Source of the DNA: Tanytarsus gracilentus | Lineage: Eukaryota; Arthropoda; Insecta; Diptera; Chironomidae | Reading direction: 5' to 3' | Assembly (NCBI GenBank): GCA_038502055.1 | Contig: JAXRKN010000042.1 | Span: 3,906,001-3,970,000 of the forward strand | DNA length: 64,000 nt | Shown here: piece after piece, positions 39,168 to 52,053 of the stretch | Layout of the letters: each line of letters opens with the position of its first letter | How positions within the stretch are numbered: position 1 is the stretch's first letter | The notes under the pieces: model-generated | Told to the model about the DNA's origin: nothing | The model's input: only the letters and a program-made list of their open reading frames with translations | The model's database searches: none | Program-made: the position numbers and the translations under genes

Positions 39168-40224
39168 AAAAATGTTTTAACACCCACGTGGTGTTGTGTA
39201 ACCCATTGTAGAGATAGTATTGGAAATGTAACATGGCGAGTCTTGAAGAAGCTTGGAGAAGCAAAGGGAAGCCTTATGGAAAATTTTCTAATTATGTTCT
39301 TTCCCACTGTGTTTCTTTTCCACCATGTTCCATTTTTCACTTGTTCCATTTTCATTATGTTCCATTTTCCATGTGTTCCATTTTCCCTGTGTTCCATTTT
39401 CCACTTGTTCCATTTTCCACTGTGTTCCATTTTCCACTGTGTCTCATTTTCCATTATGTTCCATTTCCCACTATGTTCCATTTTCCACTGTGTTTCATTT
39501 TCCATTTGTTTCATTTCCCATGTTCAATTTTCCACTATGTTTCATTTTCCCTCTGTTCCATTTTCCACTGTGTTCCATTTTCCACTGTGTTCCATTTCCC
39601 ACTGTGTTCCATTTTCCACAGTGTTCCATTTTCAGATCCATGCCAATCGATTCCTGGTCAAATTCCGAGTTCAACGAGGTACATGAAGCCATACTTTTAA
39701 AAAATGGACATTAGTGGCATTCCTTGGACACTCCTGGCCGGCCGTGACGGTCATTCTTCAAAATCATCAATGCTAATCAATTCCTGATGCAATTACGAGT
39801 TCAACGAGGTAATGAAGCCATACTTTAAAAAATGGACATTAGGGGCACTACTGGCCGGCCGTGATGGACATTGGTGGCACTCTTGGATGGCCATGATAGA
39901 CATTCCTCAAATATCATCAATGCCTTTCGATTCCTGATACAAATACGAGTTCAACGACATACATGAAGCCATATAACAGGAAATTTGTATGAAAAATGGC
40001 ATTTAGGGCTGTCCATGGCACGACCTGTGGTCATGACCCTCATAATTCCTAAAATGGCCGAATCTAAATTCATAGACCTACCATTTGGCGAAAACTAGAA
40101 GTCTCTAGCTATCTCAGGAGCCGAGATCTCGATGGAACAGACGGACGGACAGACGGACGGACGGAAATAGGCGCATATAAGTGTTACACCACTTCGTGGG
40201 TTACACTAAAAATGTTTTAACACC
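39168..40224 (+). mobile_element. Repeat element with minisatellite and three tandem ~130-150 base units
   Basis: The stretch is bounded by a 17-base direct repeat, AAAAATGTTTTAACACC, at 39168-39184 and 40208-40224. Inside, in order: an end motif CACCCACGTGGTGTTGTGTA close to the inverted ends of the 8.9 kb element; a 17-base minisatellite (39302-39632); three tandem units starting at about 39641, 39771 and 39921, each with a form of GAGTTCAACGAGGTACATGA and ATGGACATTAG; a G-rich GACGGACGG array (about 40139-40166); and a hairpin-like end GTGTTACACCAC/GTGGGTTACAC followed by TAAAAAT. No transposase or polymerase frame is seen. The element lies between the MTMR and Pi3K68D genes. Its class is unknown to me. 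Confidence 0.75.
39302..39632 (+). repeat. 17-base minisatellite, TGTTCCATTTTCCACTG, about 19 copies
   Basis: The unit repeats with small changes for about 330 bases. Because 17 is not a multiple of three and the unit holds no plus-strand stop in any phase, three overlapping plus-strand frames stay open through it (39233-39700, 39243-39686, 39325-39714). On the minus strand frames rich in GKW-type repeats open as well. These are by-products of the repeat, not genes. Confidence 0.9.
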
Positions 40225-40463
40225 ATTAAGTTTATGAAAATGTCCCAGTAAATAAAATTACACGTTTTGAATAACATAGGAATATTATACGTTTCACACA
40301 TTATGTGTTAATTTAAAAGTATAATGTTTATTTAAATGCATATATAATTAATGAAGCTTTTATTATATTTAAAAAATACATAGTTTTTAAGCTTTGTGGA
40401 ATATATATGAGTTCTGGATTGGATATAAACTCTATATTTATTACTTGGTTACTTTTAATATTT

Positions 40464-43400
40464 TTATCTTGTGAGATAAACTAACTGGTGCCATGCAACA
40501 ATTTCTTCCTTTAAATTTAAATCTATTAATGGAATTTGAACACCTCCTAAAAATTCATTTTCTTGTAATGTGTCATGCGACCAAACTGTAATTTGCAAAG
40601 TTTTCAGCCTAATCACTTGCAAAGGCATCCTGTATTCTAGAGTTTCCATGAAACTCGGAAAACCACTCTTTTTTACAAGTTTCGTCTTACGTTTTGTAAT
40701 CTTTGAGCGATCAGGAATCAAGTAGGTCTTGACATAAGTATTTGGTTCCTGTCCTGTGGTCGTCAGTGGTAATGATCGTGCGTGATGTATCTAAAAAGTA
40801 AAGCATTTTAGATTAAATTTTTTAAATTATCCTCAACAGTTTGTTTTACCATCACAATAAAAGTATCTCGATGATAATGCATAGAGAATTTAATTTCTCC
40901 ACATATATTTGCCTCAATTGATTTTCGTTTGTCATCCTTCATTTTTGTGGTGTTAATGTCTGCTTCTTGTTGATCTCTCAAAAGAGGATGGAAAAATGTA
41001 ACAACCAGATCAGAATTAATAATCTCTTTTGACGAGTGCAGCAAAGAGTATATAAACTTTTTAACTTCAGGAAGCCTCCGATCAGCAACAGTTTTAATGT
41101 TGGATCTACCCACCGAAATTCCGCCTTGCAAGCTAAAATTTTTGAGATATATTAATCGTACTTTTTTCAAAATTTTTGGTGGACAGAGATGGGCAATTCA
41201 TACAATATTCATGTATAAGTTTCCAAAATTAAATTACATGTTTTTGTAATTGCCGATCTCTGCATTGGAGCTGTAAATTTTATAGATTGTATTTTACCTA
41301 TGAAGTCTAGTCAATGGAAAAAGCAAACAGAGCTTTTGGTAAAGTTCACAAAATTCTTTGTATGTACGAAACAGATAAACTTTATCGGGATTGTGCTGTC
41401 TGGAAACTTCCAGTATGTATGTATACCGCTTTTCCAAGTCATAACGCTTTTGGTATCCAAACACTTTCACTTCTTCAATTGCTCCATCTTGCATAACACT
41501 ATAAGTTTTTGGAACGAAACTTAAAAGCTCTCCCGATTCCCCCTCAACATTTCCAAATCTCAGCTGAGCAAGATTATGGAGAAAGAAGTTAAACTGCGTA
41601 AACCAGCTCTGAAATGGAAAAGTACATGAGCTTTTGGAGCATTTTAATTTGTTAATTATCTAATTATCAAAAAAAATTTAAAAATTTAAAAAAAAATTAG
41701 GAAAATTAGAAATATTTACCTTAAGACTAACATGAATCATCTTTGCAAAATTGGCAGACGCTTCGGGGTTGGAAGCACCCGGCATCAAAGCGTTTCTTAC
41801 ATAGTTTACTGCATCGCTTGTTACACCAGGAATGCCTGATGAAACCATTAAGGCTAGCATATGCAATATTAAATCACCATGCTTTCGAACAATGTTAAAA
41901 GCTTTACAACATAAATCAACAAAGTTGTGAAATCTTTCTGAAGGTCGATCCCCTCCGTTTATCACATAGGCCATGTCCGATGTCAAGACAAATGGCGTTC
42001 TATCTCTGAAAAAACATTATTTCTTATTTAAATTATTATTTTTTAATAGCAAGCACTAACCTTTTAAAGTTTCCAAACATTTGAGCGTCACCTAAAAACT
42101 TTCCAAAGTCAATGTGAAATATATTTCCGGTATTTGTTAGTATAATATTTTCGTTATGTCTATCCCCTATTCCGAGTAAATAAGTAATTATGCTATATCC
42201 TGCACAAGAAAATGTAAAATTTTCAACGGCTCTTTCATATTCGAGCTGATTGGGGTTCATTCTTTGGAGCCACTCAGCGATAGGTTTGTCTTTAAAGCTC
42301 CCAGTTAGCCCCCATTCCACTTGTATTTTCCGCAACGTTTCTGCATTTGTTACCATTTCGATCATGCCCCTTCATAAATAACGAATTTTAAATGAGGAAA
42401 TAGTTAGGAAAGCGTTCTTACCTCTTGATACCTGTAGGAATGCATTGGAAAGTTATAATTTTTAAATCAAGACCTTCCTGAAGCCACATTTTATCAATTA
42501 TTCGAACGATTTGCAAAGTCAGCATATCTTGCTGCAAATCATCTCCAACTATAATGGAGGAATAAAGATTTTATGAACGGAAAAAAAATTAAATAATTAG
42601 TTTACCTTTGTAGATGGCTGGAATGATGAGACCATCAGGACCAATGAAATTAATTTTCAAAGGTAATGTATTCGAATTAAAGTATGAGCATGTTTTAACT
42701 GCTACTCCAGAGCACAAGAGACCTTTAGTAAGTGATTTAAAACAAATTGTATCAAAGATTTGCACACATAAACTAAATTAAAACTCACCTGGCGAGAGAG
42801 GAAGCGAGGTTGAGCTCTCGCTTAAAATTTGGTGTATGTTTTCAACATTTTGACGCAGAATCGGAAGTTTTAGTGAATCTTTTGCCTGCTTAACGCTTTT
42901 GGCTACCTCATCTAGTGATTTACACAGCACATTTTGTAGCATAAATTGACTACAAAGCTTCTCACCGCAAATCGCTAAAAGGGCCCGTAAAATAAGCTGA
43001 TTCCTTCGATGAAACCTGTATTGAAGAAGAATGTGATCTTCTTCTATATTCTGATGTGTGTTGTCCATATTGTTTTGAGGACTAGATCCTGGTAAATTTT
43101 GAACTAACAACCAATAAAGGTAGTGAGCGACTGTGGGAGATTCGAGAGAGCGACCGAGTAAGAAACATGCTAGCGGTGATGAGTCGAAGCAATCGAACTT
43201 TAAGGCTTGCGTAAGCTGAGGTAAGTAATCAATGAGTTGATCTTCTGTCATTTTTGAAATCCACTTGATAGCTTGCGCTCTCACAAATGTGTCTGGAAAT
43301 CGCGGTAATAGTAATTCAAGGGATGTGAGGGGATTCAGGGGCGCCCATATTTTAATCATTCCATAGTAAACTAATGTTGTAGAAGAGTCCCAGTTATGCG

Positions 43401-46400
43401 CTGCATTAAGGATCTTTGGCAAGGCTTTAGGAAAAGAGTGTAAATAAAATCGCTTTTCCCACAGCACTTCTCTCTTGTCAATGTGATTAAATAAGTTTGA
43501 CTCGTCCATTGTGTCGATGAGCTCTTCTTGCAAGTTCGTATCGAGAGAGTAAAAATCGAGTTTTGGAACGTTTGAATTGGGTGAAACATCCGGAAACATT
43601 ACACGACCGCCATAGCTAGAATATAATTAAAATTTAATTATTTTGATTTTTTAAAGAAAAAACAATAATATTTAATAACCTGGGTATTTCAACGCTCAAC
43701 ACAGGACAGTAATCGCCATTTGGATGAGTTGCTCGCTGAGGCGAAGGACAAAAATATTTATCTGCTGAGGGAGGCCAAATTGTAAGGAAATAAACGCCTT
43801 GAATCATTTCTCGGTCGAAATCGAAAAATTGAACTGCTGTCCAGCCTAATTCCACTTTGGTGACTTCATGGCTTTGTGGGTAATTATTGGATGTATTATT
43901 TAACGAGCTGTCAACACTATGCACACCGCTTCCATCGGGATTTTGCTTCATACATCCATATAAAACGAAAACAATTCTAGCTTCCCGCGGCAAAACACTT
44001 ATCGAGACATCGGTAAAGCTCATCCATGTATCAAAGGTGAGACGTGGAAAAAATCCCGCTAAACTATTCGAACATTGCGTAATGAGAGGTTCTCCAATAA
44101 ACCTGGTACCGTGAAAAATTTGAATGCCCATCATGTATTCATCATATTTCCATGTTTGCATCGGTCTGTGTATAGCCATTAAGTTAAGCATAACATTTTG
44201 CGACACCGAAGTAGTACTAATACACGATGTATTCCATTGAGGTCGATTGACAGAGTAATTGACTTGAAAAGCTTGTGTATAAACTTCAAGCAAATGCTGC
44301 ACCGCGTCACGAATTTCATCACAACGATACTTTATTTCCTCACTTATACTTCTCGGCCTCAACGACACTTTTGCATAGTTTCCTTTTTCAGATAAGATGT
44401 CAAGCTGCTGCCTCGAATTGTTGTATTGCATGCTATTATTTAATACTATAGTTGACTGAATATCACAAGTCTCTTTTAATGAGTTCACTGCATGATAAAG
44501 TTCAAATGTGTCGATGCAACCCAAAAGACTACAGATTGCACGACAAGCTTGGATAACACCTGCAAAAATATGTTCGTTATTAATTTAAATTTCATACACT
44601 ATTCAGAATACTTTTTTTAAAAATTCTCACCTGAAGAATTGAAGGAGACGTGAGTGTTAGGAGCGTTGGCTGATTGAGCTTGTACCTTCAAATAATCAAA
44701 AATAATTAGAAATAATTAAGAAAATAAATTTCAGTAAATGTACCCTGTCAATTTCCATCTCTAATGTTTCCAATAAAATTATTACCGACTCATAGCTAAT
44801 CGATGTGACAGGATCTTTTGGTAAAATGTTTTCAATTCTCAATTCTCTATCACGTATATCATCGATTTCGGTGCGGGCTATTACTTTTAAATGTCTCTCA
44901 AGCCTCGGATAAAGTGCAAATTGAATGTCTTTTTCGAGAGAAATACTTGTCTGAACATACTGGAGATGAGAGAGCGTAACATTTGTGTCTGATAGCCACT
45001 CTTGTGAGCCAATAGTCTTGAGAACAAAGTGCTCAGGTGATCCTTGAATTTCATTCTCCAGCATGGCTAAAACTTGCATTATGATATGTATCACAGTTGA
45101 TTTAACGTCACATGTAAAAATAAGCGGAGCCAAATAGTTTTCAAGCCTTGAATAGTTCTCTGAAGCTGAATTAATTCTTGTCAGTATTGCTGGTGATTGT
45201 CTATTTTTTTGGAAACACTCATATGAGGGATACACTAATACTTTAATGCTCGAAACATTTAGATAGCTACTGCTGAGTGTTGCCACTTTTATATGACCAA
45301 TGTTTGATTCGTCATCGTCAAAAGTATACTTTGATCTTAGCTCCTTAACCATATTATAGAATGCCAAAGAGTCCTTATCAAAAACTGTTTTCTCAACAAT
45401 ATTCTCATAAAGTTTCTTCGAATACTGAACATCGTTGTTGTACGTCTGTTGTTGTTGTTGTCCAGCGTTGTCTTGATATGAACTATTTCGCGGTGGCAAA
45501 GGTGGTGCTGATATTTCATTGCCACCACTTGTGGATTCATATTGTCTTTCGTTGCGATTGACGGCCTCATAAAGGGGATCTGAACAATGAGAATTTCCAC
45601 TATAAATGTAGTCAAATGGATCCGTATCAGAGTAATAGGAGTTGCTGGCCTCTTCATTTATAGTTGACTGCTTGCTTATGAGGGGGTCAAAAGTCTGTAA
45701 AATATTAGCAAAACTGGTTGCCTCATCAGATACATCCAGGTTTATCAAATCATTCTTATCACTCTTTTGATGGATCATGTGAATATTACTGTTATTTTGC
45801 TGTTTTTGCTGCTGCTGCTGCTGCAAAGGTTTTTTATGAGTCTCCTTTATCGAGGAAATATTATATTTTTCGTCACTTTTCACAGCTAAAAAGCTGGAAG
45901 TTGATGGCGATGAATATGGAGAAACAGAAGGTTGATTATTCAGGCCATATCTCTGAATTGCCATTTGTTGATGTCCTCCGAAATTCGAAGATGGTAGAAA
46001 GTTTTCAAATCCAATTCTTGAATAATTGCTGCCGTACACATGAGGTGGCGGACCATAGCTATAAATAGGCTGGTTGTGATGACTAAAAGTTGACTGATAT
46101 GGAACTACTTGTTGATGACTCTCTCCCAATTTTAAAATAGATTGTTTTAATTTATCATAAGGATCCAGTTTTTTGATATCTTTTGAATTTTTACTATCGG
46201 GAATGTCGGCAACGAACGAAATTAGATCGGGCTCCGGATTGCTCACTTTATTTAATGATGAAGTGGACGGTGTTGACACTGACGAATTATACGAGCTACT
46301 TGGGTTCGCCGTTTCTGAGAAAATTAATTAATTTCGTTAGGATTTTGGGAAAAAATTATTCTTTTTGTTTTTTCCAATTTACCATAACTAGAAATGGAAC

Positions 46401-46482
46401 TTTTGCGTTTCTTGAACTCATCAAGTGCAGCTTCTTCTGCTCTTAATGCTCGCGCTATTTCTTCTTCTAAAGAATTAGACAT
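40464..46482 (-). CDS. Pi3K68D: Pi3K68D: class II phosphoinositide 3-kinase (PI3K-C2)
   Basis: Makes PI3P and PI(3,4)P2 on plasma and endosomal membranes. Exons (minus): 46482-46383, 46314-44744, 44685-44631, 44559-43680, 43615-42789, 42722-42606, 42548-42422, 42369-42061, 42005-41720, 41608-41298, 41132-40850, 40790-40464; 1730 residues, frame intact. Order: a low-complexity N-terminal part with Gln/Asn runs, Ras-binding domain, C2 (starting at about 580-600), PIK helical domain (about 880-1140), kinase domain with catalytic loop GDRHNEN (Asp1295) and DFG (Asp1313), PX domain and a last C2. The C-terminal PX-C2 pair marks class II. The final C2 ends IVAWHQLVYLTR. A TTTATT signal lies 22 bases past the stop (40437-40442). 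It shares a short divergent promoter with Cbp80. Confidence 0.95.
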
Positions 46483-46880
46483 TACAATGTTTACAAAATA
46501 ATCTATATTTATTTAGCAAAAAAAAAATGTTTTGATCGAGTTAATTTTCTAACTTCAGCACGTCAAATGTTTTTTTTCGTTATAATCTTTAAAAATTTGA
46601 CTCAAAAAGTTTTATTACCTTATGATTATGTGACAACAAAATAAAGCTATCAATTTAAAGTATTTATATTTAATTTTCTTTAACAAATTGATTTTATTGA
46701 TATTTAAAAAAATTAATTTTGTTTCAAACTAACTCTTTAAATTAACGTCCATAAAAATTTTGAAAAATCTGACACATCCCTGCGTGACGTGAGCATTTTA
46801 AGAAAAAAAATTCACAAGAAATAAAATCGTTTAAAATCAATTGAATTCAATACGAAAACTTTAAAAGCTACATTGTAGAG
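46483..46880. promoter_or_regulatory. Short divergent promoter between Pi3K68D and Cbp80
   Basis: The two start codons lie 398 bases apart, facing away from each other, and nothing coding lies between them. The gap must hold both 5' leaders and both core promoters. It is AT-rich with no obvious TATA or DRE (TATCGATA) motif, so a dispersed housekeeping promoter is likely. Confidence 0.6.
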
Positions 46881-49475
46881 ATGAGTCGAAGACGACAGCA
46901 TGAGGAAGACGATGGATATGGTGAGTTTAGGGCTAAATTACACATTAAAAAAAGTTTTAAATATTTTTCCGAATTCAGAGAGAAGATCAAAGAGACGCCG
47001 CGTTTCTGATCATCAGGAAATTGAGGACAGATTGGAATCTTTAATTTTGCGCGTTGGCGAAAAGACAACTTCGAGCTTGGAATCTAATCTAGAGGGACTG
47101 GTTGCTGTTTTAGAGGCAGATTTAGGAACTTTTCGAAATAAAATTCTTCGTATTCTTTCGGAATGTGCTATAAAAATGCCGGAAAAATGTACAATATACT
47201 CGACTCTGGTTGGGTTGTTGAATGCGAAAAATTACAACTTTGGAGGAGAGTTTGTTGATCACATGGTAAAAAATTTCAAGGATAGCCTAAAAAATTGTAA
47301 ATGGAATGCGGCCCGTTACTCATTACGGTTCCTCGCTGATCTGGTAAACTGCAACGTAATCTCAGCTGTTTCACTACTCGCTCTCCTCGAGTCAATGGTA
47401 GATGCCAGCGCTGACGATGATTCCACTCCTCAAGTTCGCCGTGATTTCTACATCTTTTCCGTCCTTTCGACCCTCCCATGGGTCGGAAGAGATCTTTACG
47501 AGAAGAAGGAGTCTGCTCTCGAAAATCTCTTGTTGCGTATCGAGATATTTTTGAATAAGCGAACAAAAAAACATCATAATGCTTTGCGAGTTTGGTCGGT
47601 CGACACGCCGCATCCACAAGAAGAGTATCTTGACTGTTTGTGGGCACAAATTCGCAAATTAAGAAACGAGAGCTGGACTGAAAAGTATATTCCTCGTCCT
47701 TATTTGGCGTTCGATTCGATCCTTTGTGAAGCACTTCAACATACACTTCCACAAATCACTCCGCCACCGCATCATGAAAGCTATATTTATCCAATGCCGT
47801 GGGTAGTTTATCGTATGTTTGACTACACAGATTGTCCCGATTCAAACCCGATCTTGCCTGGCGCTCACTCAATTGAACGCTTTCTAATCGAGGAACATCT
47901 CCATTCAATAATCGAAAGCTATCACTTGGAGCGTAAGGACTGTGCGAGTCAACTTCTCAGCTTTCCATACAAAAACAAAATTCCACTCGAGTACTGCATT
48001 GTTGAAGTGATCTTTAGTGAATTATTTCACATGCCCACACCTCGATACATGGAAATTTGCTATGGATCCATCCTGATTGAACTCTGCAAATTGCAGCCAT
48101 CAACAATGCCCCAGGTTTTGGCACAAGCAACTGAAATTCTGTTTATGCGCATTGATTCAATGAATACTTCGTGTTTTGATCGTTTTGTCAACTGGTTCTC
48201 CTACCACTTGAGTAACTTTCAATTTCGCTGGTCATGGGATGATTGGGATAGCTGTTTGTTTTTAGAACCGGAACATCCAAGACCCAAATTCATTCAAGAG
48301 GTACTCTTAAAGTGCTTGCGTCTCTCATACTTTCAACGCATAAAGGATATGATGCCGGAAACATATGAAAAACTTCTTCCACCAATACCGCAGCCCGATT
48401 ACAAGTATACATCGGAGGACGCTGCTTCATTACCCGGCACAGCAACTGCTCACAAGCTTGTCGTTGCAATTCGTCAAAAGTGTACACCAGAAGAGATAAT
48501 AAATGAAATGAAGGATCTAGCTAATCCACGCGACATTGAAAATGATATGTCTGAGTCGTCATCGTTTAATCCGCTTAAAATCGACGTTTTCACACAGACA
48601 CTCCTGAATTTGGGTTCAAAAAGCTTTTCGCACACATTTGCTGCGATTTCAAAGTTTCATTACGTTTTCAAGCAACTCGCTGATTCTGAGGAAGCTCAAG
48701 TATGCATTTTACATAATGTTTTTGAGCTGTGGCGTAATCATCAACAAATGATGACTGTAATTGTGGACAAATTATTGAAAACTCAAATAGTTGAATGCTC
48801 ATCTGTTGCAACATGGGTTTTTTCCAAGGAAATGTCATCGGAATTCACAAAGATGTACTTGTGGGAAATTCTCCATTTGACAATTAAAAAAATGAATAAA
48901 CACGTTATGAAGCTAAGTGCAGAGTTGGCGGAGGCTAAAGATAAACTAGCTAAGGACGCAGACTCGTCTTCAAGCGAGGAATCTGATAACGATGTTTCCA
49001 TGGTTAAAAAGAAAAAGGAAGAAAGCGTAGAGAAGCCAACTGAAGAGGTAATTTTGTGCTTTAAAATTTTAACATTATACTTTTACATACGAGATTATTA
49101 TTTCAGGCCGTTGAAAAAATGGAGGAGAAGCTTGAAGCTGCTTATGGTGATCAAAAACGCATATTTTTGATTATATTTCAACGATTTATCATGATTTTGT
49201 CAGAGCATTTGGTAAAATGCGATACAGACGGCAGAGATTTCAATACTGATTGGTACCGCTGGACAATTGGTCGCTTGCAGCAGGTGTTCTTAGTTGTAAG
49301 TTAGAGCTTGAATTTTACGACTTTGAAGTTAATTTAATGAATTATAATTTTTGTTCACTTTTAGCATCACGAACAAGTACAAAAATATTCCAGCACTTTG
49401 GAAAGTTTGCTCTTCACGCAGGTCGACTCTCACATTTTGGATGTTTTCCTACAGTTTGTAGCTCTCACAAAATAA
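46881..49475 (+). CDS. Cbp80: Cbp80: large subunit of the nuclear cap-binding complex
   Basis: Scaffold subunit that, with Cbp20, binds the m7G cap of nascent mRNA and snRNA and aids splicing, export and decay. Exons: 46881-46920, 46979-49047, 49107-49295, 49365-49475; 802 residues, the normal length. It starts MSRRRQHEEDDGY and has a basic nuclear signal (RRSKRRRVSD, about 15-24) as in other animals. Conserved blocks: GLLNAKNYNFGGEFV, PHPQEEYLDCLWAQI, RPYLAFDSILCEALQHTLP, MFDYTDCPD, QFRWSWDDWDSC, SFNPLKIDVFTQTLL and IFQRFIMILSEHL. The three HEAT-type MIF4G regions should therefore be complete. One exon holds most of the protein. AATAAA is at 49580-49585. Identification is secure. Confidence 0.97.
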
Positions 49476-50161
49476 GTAATCTGTTTAAATTTTTCCTAGT
49501 CTATACTTTAAAATTCAATTAAGAATGAAGTTAATGAATTATAAATATTGCCTATACGCATATAATATGAAATGGAATTAATAAAAACTTTACGTCAAAG
49601 GACAATTTTGTATTCCATTTTCCTCCAAATATTTTCTGTTTTAAAAATGCATCTGGAATTAAATTTTAATGGTGTCATCATGATAAAATTAATTTATTCA
49701 ACACGTGCTTTTTAGCAAAGAAGATCCAACAGCTTCAATTGCACGGATTTAAAGCCCTTCAATGCCATCAAATTTCTTTTCATTCAACTTCAAGATTTTA
49801 AAAAATTTGGCATTGATGATTTTTGATGAATGTTCATGATGATTAACTAAGAAATGGCAACGCCGTTTGCAGACCCATCTTGTTTAATGCTGGAAATGAG
49901 ATTCAGAAAAAGTAAAATTTAATGCTGAAAGAAGAACAGAGAAGTCTCTATTTCTCTATCTCTTATTTACTCAGTATTAAATGGTCGCATTATTTTATAA
50001 CTTTTATTAGAACCATAGAAAATTTGGTTGTTGCCAAGATGACGTGAAAAAGTGATGAGTGATGAAAAATTGAGCTTTAACAATTTCCAAATTGGCCGAA
50101 AAGTTTTTTTCCTTCAGAAATTTTGATCAAAAGTCTTAACCGGTGAATTCTGGATCTGTAA
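49476..50161. other. 3' region between convergent Cbp80 and the secreted-protein gene
   Basis: Contains the Cbp80 poly(A) signal (49580) and a minus-strand signal TTTATT at 50003-50008 for the neighbour. No further coding sequence is seen. Confidence 0.5.
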
Positions 50162-52053
50162 TTAAAAGTTTGAAGCAGGCTCAACCGTTGAATCTAAGTC
50201 GTCAATTTCAGTTACTTTATAAATATTTATATTGGAGGAAGAATTGTTTTTCTTTACTTCTTCAACATTGGCCGAAATAAGCTCAATTATGTTTTGTGGT
50301 TTTAGTGTAGTGCTTTCATTCTCACGTGTAGTTGTTGCATAATTTGGTATGAGTTTTGTTGTTTCTACATTTGGTAAAATTGTTGACGTTATCGCTTTCC
50401 ACTTCGAAGAAATTGTAGATTTTTCCGTTGCGGTTGTAAGATTTCTAAAATTTTTCTCTCTAAGCAAGAAACGATTTCTACCACGAAAGGGTAATGAGCG
50501 TGTGGAGGAATTATTTCTAATAATTGGCGTCGTTTCCACAATAGTTGATTGTGTAGTTAGCGAAGAAAGTATCTTATTTCTTGTTTTCTTCGGATACGAT
50601 TTAAGAATGGGCCTTTCAGTCATTCCAGTGGATGTACTTTCAGTAGTCGACGTTTGAATTCGTTTAGGTATTTTCCAATCATTTTTCTTTTGGCCTTTTG
50701 ATTTTTCTGTTGTTATAAAAGTAGCAGCTGTACTTAAAATTTCATTGGCTAGCGTCGTTGTGCTCATATAGTGGTATGGTGGTATAATGGGTTTAAATCC
50801 GTTCTGATCCATGTATTCGCTTAATTTTGGTGAATATTTAATTGGAACTTTATTCTCATGTTTGTTGAAAATAGAATCGTTTTTATTTTCTTTTCGATCC
50901 GGTAGCGAGAACTTTTGAACGCGTATCGAATTAACGCCTAGATTTTCAACGTGAGCAATTGATTTGATTTGAGCTAGATTTTTACTAAACGTGCTTTGAG
51001 ATCTCTGGTTTTCTATATTGGGAGTTTGAAATTGCATGGGAAATGCATAGGGAATGTGAAGAATTGACATTTGGGGCACTGCTATCATTGGTATTGTTAT
51101 TGATGCTGGCTGATAAAATGAGCTTCTTAAGTTCAATTCTTCATGGAGCTTATTAGATTCTGGTGCTGCTCCACGATGGTCAAGTTGATAAATTTCGTAA
51201 GGTTTCTTAGACCTCACATGCTTTACAGATGACATAGCTTCTAGAGAGTCAGGAAATCTAATAGGAAATCGGTTTGAATTTTGATGGTGAACCATATGAC
51301 GGTGAGAGGGCTTCGAGAATTTTTGATATTCGCCAAAATTCAATGGACTTACTCTATTGAAAAACATAGGTCTTTGGGAAATAGGAAAATTGTCTGATCG
51401 CATTCTCAATTGCTGAACTCGATGTGGTGAGGAGCTCGATGAGCTAAAATATTCTGGATAATCAATGTCTCGTAAAATAAAAACTCTTTTTCTGAGGTCA
51501 TGTAGACTTCTTTCTTTTTTCTTCAATATTTCATCCACCGGTATTATAGTAAATCTTAAATCGTATCGATACCCTGCATTTTGCTTCATATGATGCCGTA
51601 TTTTTTCAACCAAGAAAAGGGCTTTTATGTTTTGAAAATTAAGTAAACTTTCTTCTTCATAGTCATTTGTTTGGTGAAATCCATAGATTTCCTCGCCGAT
51701 TTTTCTAAATTTTCCTTTGGATTCGACTACAATATCGCCAAAACTTCTATTCGATTTAACATATCCATAGAACTGAGCATTTTGAAGATGTTTCCTACGT
51801 ATAGTTTTTTAAATACACAATTTTTGATTTTTTAAACACAAAGCGCTTGTTACCTTAAGTTTAAATCTCCTCCAAGCGCTATAAAAGTACTCTCTTTTAA
51901 TGCCCCATACCAAGCAGGAAGATCAGCGTTTAACAGTTCATTGTGGACACTATTGAATTGAATATATTTTCCCGTTGTATCATTATTGGATTTTCCAATT
52001 GTGATGTGTGTAATTATGAGGGGACAAATTACAAATTTAAGAAAGCACTGCAT
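50162..52053 (-). CDS. Unrecognised secreted Ser/Thr/Asn-rich protein, 610 residues
   Basis: Not recognised. Two exons, 52053-51854 and 51794-50162, joined with an ordinary GT-AG intron, give an intact frame of 610 residues. Residues 1-20 form a signal peptide (MQCFLKFVICPLIITHITIG). The next 180 residues look folded: mixed polarity, aromatic residues, few low-complexity runs (GKYIQFNSVHNELL, FIALGGDLNL, ALFLVEKIRHHMKQN, RYDLRFTIIPVDEI). A Ser run follows, and from there to the end the protein is rich in Ser, Thr, Asn, Pro and Lys with no transmembrane segment, as in mucin-like, matrix or cuticle-associated insect proteins. Cysteine is almost absent after the signal peptide, which argues against a disulfide-rich hormone or protease inhibitor. 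Neighbours are unrelated. That the gene is real is supported by length, splicing and codon use; its function is unknown. Confidence 0.75.

Noticed and set aside
39233..39714. Three overlapping plus-strand and two minus-strand frames of 65-155 codons
   Set aside because: All are produced by the stop-free 17-base minisatellite and its flanks.
47276..47752. 158-codon minus-strand frame
   Set aside because: It is the shadow of the strongly conserved Cbp80 coding sequence on the other strand.
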